DNA from: JAFLUQ01 sp964551215
Lineage (GTDB): Bacteria > Bacillota > Clostridia > UMGS1883
Length of the DNA stretch: 36,986 bases
Assembly: GCA_964551215.1 (NCBI GenBank)
Contig: CAZKBV010000007.1
Span: forward strand, 1 to 36,986
Reading direction: 5' to 3'
The position numbers and the translations under genes are program-made. The notes below the pieces were generated by a model. It worked only from the letters and a program-made list of their open reading frames with translations, searched no databases and had not been told where the DNA came from. Of the stretch, positions 15,755-23,300 are shown piece by piece (within the stretch, counting starts at the first letter, position 1; every line of letters starts with the position of its first letter).

Positions 15755-17080
15755 ATGAAAAAAATCGCCGCGGCAATCACCGCAATGTGCTTGATTTTCG
15801 GCGCGCTTTCAGTAAACACGACGGCGACGGATTCCGACTGCTCGAAGGGCGCATTTATGGAGCTTCTCGCAAAGGAATGTCGGGTTAATCCCATGATTTA
15901 CGCCGACAGCTTCAAGGATGTTGACTCCGCCGACAAATATGCCGACATTCTTGAGGGGCTGGCGACTGCGGGAGTTATCGACATGGAGATGGCTCCCGAC
16001 GGCGTAATCGGCCTTGAGGAAGGTATTACAAGGGAGGAGGCAATCGCCCTTTCGGTTAGAGGACTTCGCTGTAAAAAAAGCCAACTCAGCGTCGGAACGG
16101 ACGTCAATTTCACCGATATGGGCGAAATATCCCCTTGGGCTTTGAGCTATATTGAGGTCGCCGCCGCCAACGGCCTTATTGAGGACGGCGGTGAGCTTAG
16201 ACCGAAGGAAAAGCTTTCCTTGGAGGAGGCCTATGCAATGATAGAAAAAACGGATAAGGTTTACCGCAGTCTTCCTCTTATGTCGGGAAGCGGCCTTATG
16301 CGCATCGAATTTCCCGTTCTGGAGCAGCCGGCCGGGGTAGAGCGTCCCGAAATTCTTGATGAAGAATACAAGCTTGTGTTCGACGACGAATTTGACGGCA
16401 ACAGCTTGGACACCTCAAAATGGGGCTATAATTATTCATGGGGTCATTCCCACAATCACGCCGCGTGGTGCGTTCCCGAAAATGTAATCGTAAAAGACGG
16501 CCTGCTCACACTTCTCGGGGAAAACAAACAGCATCCCGACGCTGTTGGAAAACAGGGCACGTTTAACAATAAGAAATACGATATAGTTTATACCTCCGGC
16601 GCGGTGAACACCCACCATAAGTTTAATTTTAACTACGGTTATTTTGAGGCGCGTATGAAAATGCCCAAGGGAAAGGGTATGTGGCCGGCATGGTGGATGC
16701 TTACGGACGGCTGGCCTCCGGAGATAGATATGCTGGAGGTGCTTTGCTCCAAGCCCGATAAGCTCCATGTGAACTATCACTGGGGCTCAAGCTGGCAGGA
16801 CGAAAAAAGCAGCGAATCCGTGCCGGACGTGGGCTTCGATATGTCGGAGGATTTCCACGTTTACAGCTTCGACTGGACGCCGAAATACTTTAAATATTAC
16901 ATAGACGGCAAGCTTATCAAAACCTTTACCGATAAGAGCGCCATAGCTCAGTCCAAAAATATGTATATGATACTTAACCTTGCCATAGACGGCTGGGACG
17001 GTGCTCCCGATTCCACCACCGTTTGGCCCGCGCAGTTCCAGATTGACTATGTTCGGGTTTGGCAAAAGAACGAATATTAA
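15755..17080 (+). CDS. Secreted SLH-domain GH16 glucanase
   Basis: 441 residues: signal peptide (MKKIAAAITAMCLIFGALSV), then two S-layer-homology-like repeats at about residues 30-110 and 115-170 (FKDVDSADKYADILEGLATAGVI, FTDMGEISPWALSYIEVAAANGLI). A GH16 jelly-roll domain follows from about residue 205 (LVFDDEFDGNSLDTSKW). The GH16 catalytic motif ExDxxE is intact as Glu323-Ile-Asp325-Met-Leu-Glu328. The SLH part should bind secondary cell-wall polymer, so the enzyme is displayed on the surface and cuts beta-glucans or related polymers (laminarinase, lichenase or agarase-like activity cannot be separated by eye). The ribosome binding site is AAGGAGG. It follows the GH26 gene by 57 bases. Confidence 0.9.
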   Translation: MKKIAAAITAMCLIFGALSVNTTATDSDCSKGAFMELLAKECRVNPMIYADSFKDVDSADKYADILEGLATAGVIDMEMAPDGVIGLEEGITREEAIALSVRGLRCKKSQLSVGTDVNFTDMGEISPWALSYIEVAAANGLIEDGGELRPKEKLSLEEAYAMIEKTDKVYRSLPLMSGSGLMRIEFPVLEQPAGVERPEILDEEYKLVFDDEFDGNSLDTSKWGYNYSWGHSHNHAAWCVPENVIVKDGLLTLLGENKQHPDAVGKQGTFNNKKYDIVYTSGAVNTHHKFNFNYGYFEARMKMPKGKGMWPAWWMLTDGWPPEIDMLEVLCSKPDKLHVNYHWGSSWQDEKSSESVPDVGFDMSEDFHVYSFDWTPKYFKYYIDGKLIKTFTDKSAIAQSKNMYMILNLAIDGWDGAPDSTTVWPAQFQIDYVRVWQKNEY

Positions 17081-17085
17081 GCTGT

Positions 17086-17171
17086 AAAATCCGGCGGCAT
17101 ATGAACGTCCTCCCTATCGTTAGATTTATGGTCTAACTTTTTGGGGGTACAACTTATGAAGCCGGATTTTA
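17086..17171 (+). terminator. Probable terminator region after the GH16 gene
   Basis: A small stem, GTTAGA (17119-17124) with TCTAAC (17132-17137), is followed by five T. It sits inside a longer inverted repeat, TAAAATCCGGC near 17086 with GCCGGATTTTA near 17161, itself followed by TGCTTTTA. Either could end the glycosidase transcript. Confidence 0.55.
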
Positions 17172-17220
17172 TGCTTTTATCGAAGGCTTTCCCAAGGTTT
17201 TCCCGAAAATTATTTTAACG

Positions 17221-17245
17221 GCGCGGGGCCGTAAGCGCCCCGCGC
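17221..17245 (-). terminator. GC-rich hairpin at the end of the DNA glycosylase gene
   Basis: GCGCGGGGC (17221-17229) pairs with GCCCCGCGC (17237-17245); it overlaps the stop codon of the minus-strand glycosylase gene by one base. On the minus strand it is followed by CGTTAAAATAATTTT, a loose T-tract, so it is a likely terminator for that operon. Converges with the GH16 gene. Confidence 0.55.
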
Positions 17246-17826
17246 TACCTCGATACAAATTTATTTCCCTTTATTGTAAATCTCCACAAAAATTCCGCCG
17301 CTTCTTCGGCGTAATCAATATTTATCCGCTTGCTTTTTTCGATTTCAAAGCCGCCGAAGCCTCCGTCCTCTATGTAAAGCTCGTCTCCGCACAAATCCGC
17401 TCCGTAAAGGCCGCGGTCAATGTCCATCGCCATACAAAGCTTTCCCGGCCCGTCGCACAGCCCCTTCACCTTATCCGTTCCCCGCCTCTCGGCCATAATG
17501 TCTATACCCTCCAGCGGCTCCAGAGCGCGTATCAGGCTTACCTCCGGTATTCCGGGGGCGTTTGCCACCACATTGAAGCAGGAGTACATACCGTAAATAA
17601 GGTACACATAGGCGAAGCCGCCCGACCCGTACTGCGCGGCGCAGCGTTGCTTTCCCTTTGTGCCGTAGCTGTGGGCCGCCTTGTCGGTTTTGCCCATATA
17701 AGCCTCCGTTTCCACAATTTTGCCTTTGGTGATAAGGCCGTTTTTGTTGCGGACAAGAATTTTCCCCAGCAGCTTTTCGGAAAGCTCCACCCCGTCGCAA
17801 AGGTAAAAATCCCTCTTAAGCTTCAT
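17245..17826 (-). CDS. DNA-3-methyladenine glycosylase (AAG/MPG family)
   Basis: A 193-residue AAG-type glycosylase that removes 3-methyladenine and other alkylated purines in base excision repair. Signature: KIVETEAYMGKTDKAAHS, with the catalytic Glu39 as the first Glu of ETEAY, then AYVYLIYGMYSCFNVV and LIRALEPLEGI, and the CDGPGKLCMAM segment. Length is typical for bacterial members. The start overlaps the end of the preceding HPr-kinase-like gene by 11 bases (both minus strand), so the two are translationally coupled although their functions look unrelated. Confidence 0.93.
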   Translation of the reverse strand: MKLKRDFYLCDGVELSEKLLGKILVRNKNGLITKGKIVETEAYMGKTDKAAHSYGTKGKQRCAAQYGSGGFAYVYLIYGMYSCFNVVANAPGIPEVSLIRALEPLEGIDIMAERRGTDKVKGLCDGPGKLCMAMDIDRGLYGADLCGDELYIEDGGFGGFEIEKSKRINIDYAEEAAEFLWRFTIKGNKFVSR

Positions 17827-18559
17827 TATTTTCGTTCCCCCGCATTTTTTGGCCGCTCATGCCCTCGTAGGCGACCCGAGCGGCGTCTGTGTCCATGTTG
17901 CAGCCCAGCTTGTACATAGGCGTTTCGGAAAGCAGACCGTCCATAATGTCAAGAATTTTTTCCAGTTCCTCATCCGTGCGGGGATTTATGGTCTGGCGGA
18001 TAACGGTAAATACCACATTAAAGCCGTCCATAGGCTCAATAAAATTGTTTTCGCTCCTTGTTACAAGGCACAGGGCTTTTATGGGCGCGCCCATATTTTT
18101 GTTCCAGCCCTCCTTGCCGCACCAAGGGGTTCCGTAAACATAAAAGCTGTCCCCCGTTTTTCTGAGGAGAGGCTTGTCGCCGTTGACTATAACGGCTCTT
18201 TCGCCGAAAAGCCTCTTCCACAGCCTTATATGCGTGGATTTGCCCGTGCCGCTGTCAGCGGTGAAGCAGTATGCTTCCCCGTCCACGGCAATGCAGGCGC
18301 AATGGAGGAAAAGAGCGCCGTAATCCAAAGCTCGCAGACAAAGCTCCCTATAGACCTCCATTCCTTCAATGTATCCCCGACTGAATTCCTCCCGACCCTC
18401 GCTTTTAAGAGCGGCAATGTCGCTGTCAATCATTTCCTCGGATATCTCAACGGAGAACAGCGGTTCCCCGCTTTCAACAATGTAATCCCTGCACAGCCAC
18501 GGAAGATAGTCGTATCGGCATTTTATATCTATAACCATTTCAGCGATTTTAATCAGCAT
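17816..18559 (-). CDS. HPr-kinase/PEPCK-fold nucleotide-binding protein of unknown role
   Basis: 247 residues with a P-loop at about 101-110 (ADSGTGKSTH) and the following VIVNGDKPLL and GTPWCGKEG segments. This pattern belongs to the HPr kinase / PEP-carboxykinase-like fold found in many uncharacterised Bacillota proteins and in some peptide-modification clusters. The first 90 residues are a separate beta-rich region. A longer reading frame begins at 18628, but GAGGTG is spaced for the ATG at 18559. Its promoter (18579-18607) is back to back with that of the hdr operon. The phosphorylation target, if any, is unknown; no HPr or ribosomally made peptide gene is nearby. Confidence 0.65.
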   Translation of the reverse strand: MLIKIAEMVIDIKCRYDYLPWLCRDYIVESGEPLFSVEISEEMIDSDIAALKSEGREEFSRGYIEGMEVYRELCLRALDYGALFLHCACIAVDGEAYCFTADSGTGKSTHIRLWKRLFGERAVIVNGDKPLLRKTGDSFYVYGTPWCGKEGWNKNMGAPIKALCLVTRSENNFIEPMDGFNVVFTVIRQTINPRTDEELEKILDIMDGLLSETPMYKLGCNMDTDAARVAYEGMSGQKMRGNENNEA

Positions 18560-18578
18560 GAGTCTCACCTCAAAAGTC

Positions 18579-18607
18579 ATTATACTATAAATTTCAAATG
18601 TTTGCAA
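18579..18607 (-). promoter_or_regulatory. Promoter of the HPr-kinase-like/glycosylase operon
   Basis: Minus strand TTGCAA (18602-18607), 17-base spacer, TATAAT (18579-18584), about 20 bases upstream of the ATG at 18559. Its -35 is separated from the -35 of the plus-strand hdr promoter by ten bases. Confidence 0.75.
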
Positions 18608-18617
18608 CCTATTTTTA

Positions 18618-18645
18618 TTGACAAGCAAAAGTTTTATGATACAAT
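18618..18645 (+). promoter_or_regulatory. Promoter of the hdr-flx-frd operon
   Basis: TTGACA (18618-18623), 16-base spacer, TACAAT (18640-18645). The leader to the ATG at 18710 is about 58 bases and holds a small GCGGC-aaag-GCCGC hairpin. No other convincing promoter or terminator is seen until 28925, so the ten genes may form one transcript. Confidence 0.72.
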
Positions 18646-18709
18646 ATAAATAGCGGCAAAGGCCGCCCTACCAACGGACGGTTTAGCATATAAGGAGGAC
18701 ATACGAATA

Positions 18710-19501
18710 ATGAAGGTTAGCTATTTTCCCGGCTGCACGCTGAAAACTCACGCAAAGCAGCTTGACAAATATTCCTACGCCTGCGCCGACGCTTTGGGCG
18801 TTGAACTGAGTGAAATTGAAAGCTGGCAGTGCTGCGGCGGAGTATTCTCGCCCTCTATGAAGGAAATTGCCCCAAAGCTTTCCTCCGTAAGGGCCCTTAT
18901 GGAGGCTCGCGACAAGGGGCGGCCTCTTGTGACGGTCTGTTCTGCCTGTCACAATGTTATAAAGCAAACCAACGCCGCAATGGCGGCGGGGGGAGAATTT
19001 GCCGAAAGGGTAAACAATTACATATCTCCCAAGGAATATAACGGCGAAGCGAAGGTGCTTCACTATCTGGAGCTGCTCCGCGACGAGATAGGCTTCGGTA
19101 AAATAAAGGAAAAGACGGTTAATCCCCTTAAAGGGAAGAAAATCGCCCCCTATTACGGCTGTCTGCTTCTGCGCCCGTCAAAGACAATGCAAATGGACGA
19201 CCCGGAAAATCCCTCCATTATGGAGGATTTCATCCGTGCGACAGGCGCCGAGCCGGCGGTTTACGCCGCAAGGAACGAGTGCTGCGGCGGATATGTAGCC
19301 GTTGAGGATAAGACCTTGGCGGCAAAAAGGAGCAGAGAGGTAATCCGCGGCGCAAAAAACGCCGGAGCCGACATGATAGTCACCGCCTGTCCCCTTTGCC
19401 GCTACAATCTTATCAAGAACGGCGAAAGCGAGCTTCCCGTTATATATTTCACCGAGCTTCTTGCCGAGGCTCTGGGCGTAAAGGAGGACGGCAATGAATA
19501 A
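18710..19501 (+). CDS. hdrB: HdrB-type heterodisulfide reductase subunit
   Basis: A 263-residue subunit with two CCG domains, the ligands of the noncubane [4Fe-4S] clusters that reduce disulfides in methanogen HdrB. First set: Cys9, Cys41-Cys42, Cys77, Cys80. Second set: Cys151, Cys191-Cys192, Cys227, Cys230. All cysteines are present, so the disulfide/electron-acceptor site looks functional. In methanogens the substrate is CoM-S-S-CoB; bacteria lack these thiols, and known bacterial partners include DsrC-like proteins or a second oxidoreductase. AAGGAGG lies 10-11 bases before the ATG. It overlaps hdrC by eight bases. Confidence 0.93.
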   Translation: MKVSYFPGCTLKTHAKQLDKYSYACADALGVELSEIESWQCCGGVFSPSMKEIAPKLSSVRALMEARDKGRPLVTVCSACHNVIKQTNAAMAAGGEFAERVNNYISPKEYNGEAKVLHYLELLRDEIGFGKIKEKTVNPLKGKKIAPYYGCLLLRPSKTMQMDDPENPSIMEDFIRATGAEPAVYAARNECCGGYVAVEDKTLAAKRSREVIRGAKNAGADMIVTACPLCRYNLIKNGESELPVIYFTELLAEALGVKEDGNE

Positions 19502-19880
19502 GCAGCTGCTGAAGGAGGAAATTCTCCGCGAAACAGGGGTGAATCCCCGCAAATGCATGAAATGCGGCAAATGCACCGCCGCCTGCCCTTCCTACGGCGA
19601 AATGGAATACCATCCCCACCAGTTTGTGTATATGGTGGAAAACGGCGATTTGGAGCCGCTTATGAAGTCCGAATCTCTTTATAGGTGCCTTTCCTGCCTT
19701 GCCTGCGTTGAGTGCTGCCCCAGAGGGGTGGCTCCCGGAAAGCTGGTAGAGGCCGTCAGGCTTGCCGTTATAAGGGAAAGGGGCGTAAGCCGCTTAAAGC
19801 CGGACGCTCTTCCCGACCTTGCGGACGAGGATATGCCCCAACAGGCTCTTGTAAGCGTCCTGCGTAAATTCAACAAGTAA
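19494..19880 (+). CDS. hdrC: HdrC-type iron-sulfur subunit
   Basis: 128 residues with two ferredoxin-type [4Fe-4S] motifs: Cys21, 24, 27, 31 (CMKCGKCTAACP) and Cys65, 68, 71, 75 (CLSCLACVECCP). HdrC carries electrons from the HdrA flavin branch to HdrB. The C-terminal third is helical and probably contacts HdrB. Start at AAGGAGGACGGCAATG; it overlaps the hdrB stop, and hdrA follows after 14 bases. Confidence 0.93.
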   Translation: MNKQLLKEEILRETGVNPRKCMKCGKCTAACPSYGEMEYHPHQFVYMVENGDLEPLMKSESLYRCLSCLACVECCPRGVAPGKLVEAVRLAVIRERGVSRLKPDALPDLADEDMPQQALVSVLRKFNK

Positions 19881-19894
19881 GGAGGAAAACAGAT

Positions 19895-21889
19895 ATGCAG
19901 AGAATCGGTGTATTTGTATGCCACTGCGGAACAAATATATCCGCCGCCGTGGATGTTGAGGCTGTTTCCGAAGGGCTTAAAAACGAGTCGGGCGTAGTTT
20001 TCTCCGCAAATTACCGGTATATGTGTTCCCAGTCGGGACAGGACATAATAAAGAACGCCATCGCCGAGCATAAGCTAACCGGCATTGTGGTATGCTCCTG
20101 CTCTCCCGGAATGCATGAGACTACCTTCCGCAAAGCGGCGCAGTCCGCCGGTCTTAACCCTTACATGGTGGAAATAGCCAACATCCGCGAGCAGTGTTCA
20201 TGGGTGCATAAGGATAAAGCCGCAGGTACGGAAAAGGCGATAATCTTAGGCAAGGCGGCCATAGCCAAGGTAAATCTCAACGTTCCCCTCACCCCCGGCG
20301 AAAGCCCCGTGACAAAGCGGGCTCTCGTCATCGGCGGCGGCATTGCGGGAATACAGGCGGCTCTTGACATTGCTGACGCCGGTTTCCCCGTGGACATTGT
20401 GGAAACAAAGCCCACCATCGGCGGAAAAATGGCCCAGCTGGACAAAACCTTCCCTACGCTGGACTGCGCCGCGTGTATCCTCACTCCCAAAATGGTGGAC
20501 GCGGCTCAGAACGAGAATATAAGAATTTTTTCCTACAGCGAGGTTTGGGAGGTTGGGGGCTTCGTGGGGAACTTCACCGTTAAAATAAAGAAAAAGGCCC
20601 GCTACGTCAAGGAAGATCTTTGCACGGGCTGCGGCGTATGCACCGAAAAATGCCCCGTAAAAAACGTACCCAACGAGTTCAACCTCAACATGGATAACCG
20701 CCGCGCCATTTACATTCCCTTCGCTCAGGCTGTACCCAAGGTTGCGACCATCGATCCGGACTATTGCAATATGCTCAAAAACGGCAAGTGCGGCCTATGC
20801 TCAAAGATATGCGCCGCCGGAGCCGTAGACTACACCCAGAAGGACGAAATAATCGAGGAAAAGTACGGCGCTATTGTCTGCGCAACGGGCTACAATCCCA
20901 TCGGTATGGAAAAATTCGACGAATTTGCCTACAGCCTGTCTAAGGACGTTATAACCTCTTTGGAATTTGAGCGTCTCACCAACGCCGCCGGTCCAACGGG
21001 TGGTCGGCTTCTGCGTCCATCCGACGGCAAGCGTCCCCGCAAAATAGTGTTCGTTCAGTGCGTAGGCTCCCGCTGTGAGGCAAACGCCGGTAAGGGCAAG
21101 GAGTACTGCTCCAAAATATGCTGTATGTATACCGCCAAGCACGCCATGCTCATAAGGGATAAATATCCCGACACAGAAGTTTACGTTTTCTATATCGACG
21201 TGCGCACTCCCGGCAAAGGCTTTGACGAATTTTACCGCCGCGCGGTGGAGGAATACGGCGTTCACTACATCAAGGGAATGGTGGGCAAGGTAACTCCCGA
21301 GGGGGATAAGCTGAAGGTGCGGGGCGCCGATTTGATTGAAAACCGTCAGGTAATAATCGACGCGGATTTGGTAGTGCTTGCCGCGGCAATCGAGCCGGAC
21401 AAGTCCGCCCGCCACTTAGCTTCAATGCTTACAGCCTCTATGGATACAAACGGCTTCTTCACCGAAGCCCATCCCAAGCTCCGTCCCGTTGAAAGCCCCA
21501 CTGCCGGCGTGTTCCTTGCCGGAGCCTGTCAAGGGCCCAAGGATATTCCCGAAACGGTATCTCAGGCCGGAGCGGCCGGCGCAAAGGTTATCGGCCTCCT
21601 TGCCAAGGATAAGCTTACGGGCAACCCATGCGTGGCTCACAGCGACGAGCTTATGTGCAACGGCTGCTCCTCCTGCGAGAGAGTATGTCCCTACGGCGCT
21701 GTCACCTATATCGACAAAGAATTCAGAATGCCTGACAAAACCACGGCTATCCGCCGCGTAGCCTCTGTAAACGAGGCCGTATGCAAAGGCTGCGGCGCGT
21801 GCACGGTTGCTTGTCCCTCCGGCGCTATGGATCTTAAAGGCTTCGCCGACAGGCAGATTATAGCGGAGGTGGACGCAATATGCAGGTAA
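19895..21889 (+). CDS. hdrA: HdrA-type FAD electron-bifurcating subunit
   Basis: A 664-residue iron-sulfur flavoprotein. It has the N-terminal HdrA domain with Cys9-His-Cys11, then the FAD-binding GGGIAG at 147-152 and the HdrA-specific CAACILTPKM (Cys191, Cys194). Two internal iron-sulfur motifs follow (Cys243/246/249/253; Cys291/299/302/306), then the CVGSRC...CSKICC region at about 389-410, and two C-terminal ferredoxin motifs (Cys588/591/594/598 and Cys630/633/636/640). In methanogens and Hdr-Flx bacteria this FAD is the site of flavin-based electron bifurcation, sending one electron toward ferredoxin and one toward HdrB. The length and the C-terminal ferredoxin domain match the full-length type. 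The C-terminal codons overlap the mvhD start. Confidence 0.95.
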   Translation: MQRIGVFVCHCGTNISAAVDVEAVSEGLKNESGVVFSANYRYMCSQSGQDIIKNAIAEHKLTGIVVCSCSPGMHETTFRKAAQSAGLNPYMVEIANIREQCSWVHKDKAAGTEKAIILGKAAIAKVNLNVPLTPGESPVTKRALVIGGGIAGIQAALDIADAGFPVDIVETKPTIGGKMAQLDKTFPTLDCAACILTPKMVDAAQNENIRIFSYSEVWEVGGFVGNFTVKIKKKARYVKEDLCTGCGVCTEKCPVKNVPNEFNLNMDNRRAIYIPFAQAVPKVATIDPDYCNMLKNGKCGLCSKICAAGAVDYTQKDEIIEEKYGAIVCATGYNPIGMEKFDEFAYSLSKDVITSLEFERLTNAAGPTGGRLLRPSDGKRPRKIVFVQCVGSRCEANAGKGKEYCSKICCMYTAKHAMLIRDKYPDTEVYVFYIDVRTPGKGFDEFYRRAVEEYGVHYIKGMVGKVTPEGDKLKVRGADLIENRQVIIDADLVVLAAAIEPDKSARHLASMLTASMDTNGFFTEAHPKLRPVESPTAGVFLAGACQGPKDIPETVSQAGAAGAKVIGLLAKDKLTGNPCVAHSDELMCNGCSSCERVCPYGAVTYIDKEFRMPDKTTAIRRVASVNEAVCKGCGACTVACPSGAMDLKGFADRQIIAEVDAICR

Positions 21890-22314
21890 ACGAATATAAG
21901 CCTCTTATAGTGGCCTTTTGCTGCAACTGGTGTTCCTATGCCGGGGCCGACCTCGCGGGCAACAACAGGCTTAACTACCCCGCCGAGGTAAAAATCATCC
22001 GTGTTCCATGCTCCTGCAGAGTAAACCCCACGTTTATTCTCAGAGCCTTTCAGAGGGGAGCCGACGGCGTGATAATATGCGGCTGTCACCCCGGCGACTG
22101 CCATTATACGTCGGGCAACTATTTCACAAGGCGCAGAATGGCTTTGCTTTTCTCTATGCTGGATTACCTTGGCGTCGAGCGCGAACGCACAAGAGTTGAA
22201 TGGATATCCGCCGCCGAGGGAGCAAAATTTTCAGCGACCATGAACGACTTTGTTTCAAAGGTTGCCGCCCTTGGCGAGAACAAAAGATTGGAGGATTTGA
22301 GATGCAAAAAGTAA
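21880..22314 (+). CDS. mvhD: MvhD/FlxD-type electron-transfer protein
   Basis: A 144-residue MvhD-family [2Fe-2S] protein (FlxD in the Flx naming). The cysteine pattern CCNWC (Cys14, 15, 18), CSC (44, 46) and CGCHPGDC (67, 69, 74) is the family signature. MvhD passes electrons from the donor module (hydrogenase, formate dehydrogenase or, here, FlxABC) to HdrA. It overlaps hdrA by ten bases and the next gene by 13 bases, which indicates tight translational coupling. Confidence 0.93.
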   Translation: MQVNEYKPLIVAFCCNWCSYAGADLAGNNRLNYPAEVKIIRVPCSCRVNPTFILRAFQRGADGVIICGCHPGDCHYTSGNYFTRRRMALLFSMLDYLGVERERTRVEWISAAEGAKFSATMNDFVSKVAALGENKRLEDLRCKK

Positions 22315-23300
22315 GCCGAGATATGCTTCTCAACAAGGCTCTGGAGCTTATGGGAAACGGAACCGTCAGCCGCGTTATGGGCTACAAAAGCGGCGAATTT
22401 CATTATGACGCGGCTCCCGCCGTATTTGAAAGCGCGGACGAGCTTAAAAAGGGCTTCGTTTTCGGCGACTTCTGCGGAGCGAACTTCTCCAAATATCTTA
22501 TAAAAGAAACTAAAAAGTCCGACGCAAGGGTGCTTGTTTTCCTTAAGCCCTGCGACACATACAGCTTTAACCAGCTTCTTACGGAACACCGCTTCGACCG
22601 TAAAAGGGTTTACGCCGTAGGCATTCCCTGCGAGGGCATGGCGGACATAAATAAAATCCGCGCTATTGTAGGCGAAGGCATAAGCGAAATCGAAAGCGGC
22701 AGCGGAGGATTGACAGTACGCACCCTTTTTGACGGAGATAAAACCGTTTCCTACGAGGACGCTATGGCTGAGCGGTGCAGGGTCTGCAAGAGCAAAAAGC
22801 ACGTGGCGTACGATGAGCTTATAGGCGAGGACGGAGACGTGCTTGACAGCAGCCGCTTTGACGAGGTGTCCAAGCTTGAAGCCATGACCTCCGACGAACG
22901 CTTCGCTTTCTGGCAGGGAGAGCTTTCACGCTGTATTCGCTGCAATGCCTGCCGCGACGTCTGCCCCGCCTGCACCTGCGAAAAGTGCGTTTTCAACAAT
23001 CCCGACTCCGTAGCCGAAAACAAAGCGCCCGCTGACAGCTTCGAGGAAAAAATGTTCCACATTATCCGCGCGTTCCACGTTGCCGGAAGATGCACCGACT
23101 GCGGCGAATGTTCAAGAGTATGTCCCCAGCGTATTCCCCTGCACCTTCTCAATCGCAAATTCATTAAGGATATAAACGAATTTTACGGCGAGTATCAGGC
23201 CGGCGAAGCCGTTGGCAGCCGCTCTCCTCTGGTAAGCTACGCCGCCGAAGATATCGAACCCGGCGAAGCCGTAAAAAGAGGGAGGAAAGAAAATGCTTAA
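22302..23300 (+). CDS. Flx-type iron-sulfur subunit with FrhB-like region
   Basis: 332 residues. The first 150 resemble the FrhB/FdhB-like region (VLVFLKPCDTYSFNQL, YAVGIPCEGM), with conserved Cys84 and Cys110. A pair Cys159/Cys162 follows, then the ferredoxin motif Cys211/214/217/221 with extra Cys224/226/229, and a second motif Cys264/267/270/274. Similar proteins are annotated as 4Fe-4S dicluster or hydrogenase-associated subunits and occur as FlxB in flxABCD-hdrABC clusters. I infer an intramolecular wire between FlxA and FlxD/HdrA. The ATG at 22302 sits within the end of mvhD with GGAGG upstream. Whether it is FlxB or FlxC is not certain. Confidence 0.78.
   Translation: MQKVSRDMLLNKALELMGNGTVSRVMGYKSGEFHYDAAPAVFESADELKKGFVFGDFCGANFSKYLIKETKKSDARVLVFLKPCDTYSFNQLLTEHRFDRKRVYAVGIPCEGMADINKIRAIVGEGISEIESGSGGLTVRTLFDGDKTVSYEDAMAERCRVCKSKKHVAYDELIGEDGDVLDSSRFDEVSKLEAMTSDERFAFWQGELSRCIRCNACRDVCPACTCEKCVFNNPDSVAENKAPADSFEEKMFHIIRAFHVAGRCTDCGECSRVCPQRIPLHLLNRKFIKDINEFYGEYQAGEAVGSRSPLVSYAAEDIEPGEAVKRGRKENA

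Noticed and set aside
18710..22314. Methanogen origin of the hdr genes
   Set aside because: The genes are in bacterial operon style with AGGAGG sites and base composition like the neighbours, and Hdr-Flx systems are known in bacteria. No archaeal signal is seen.
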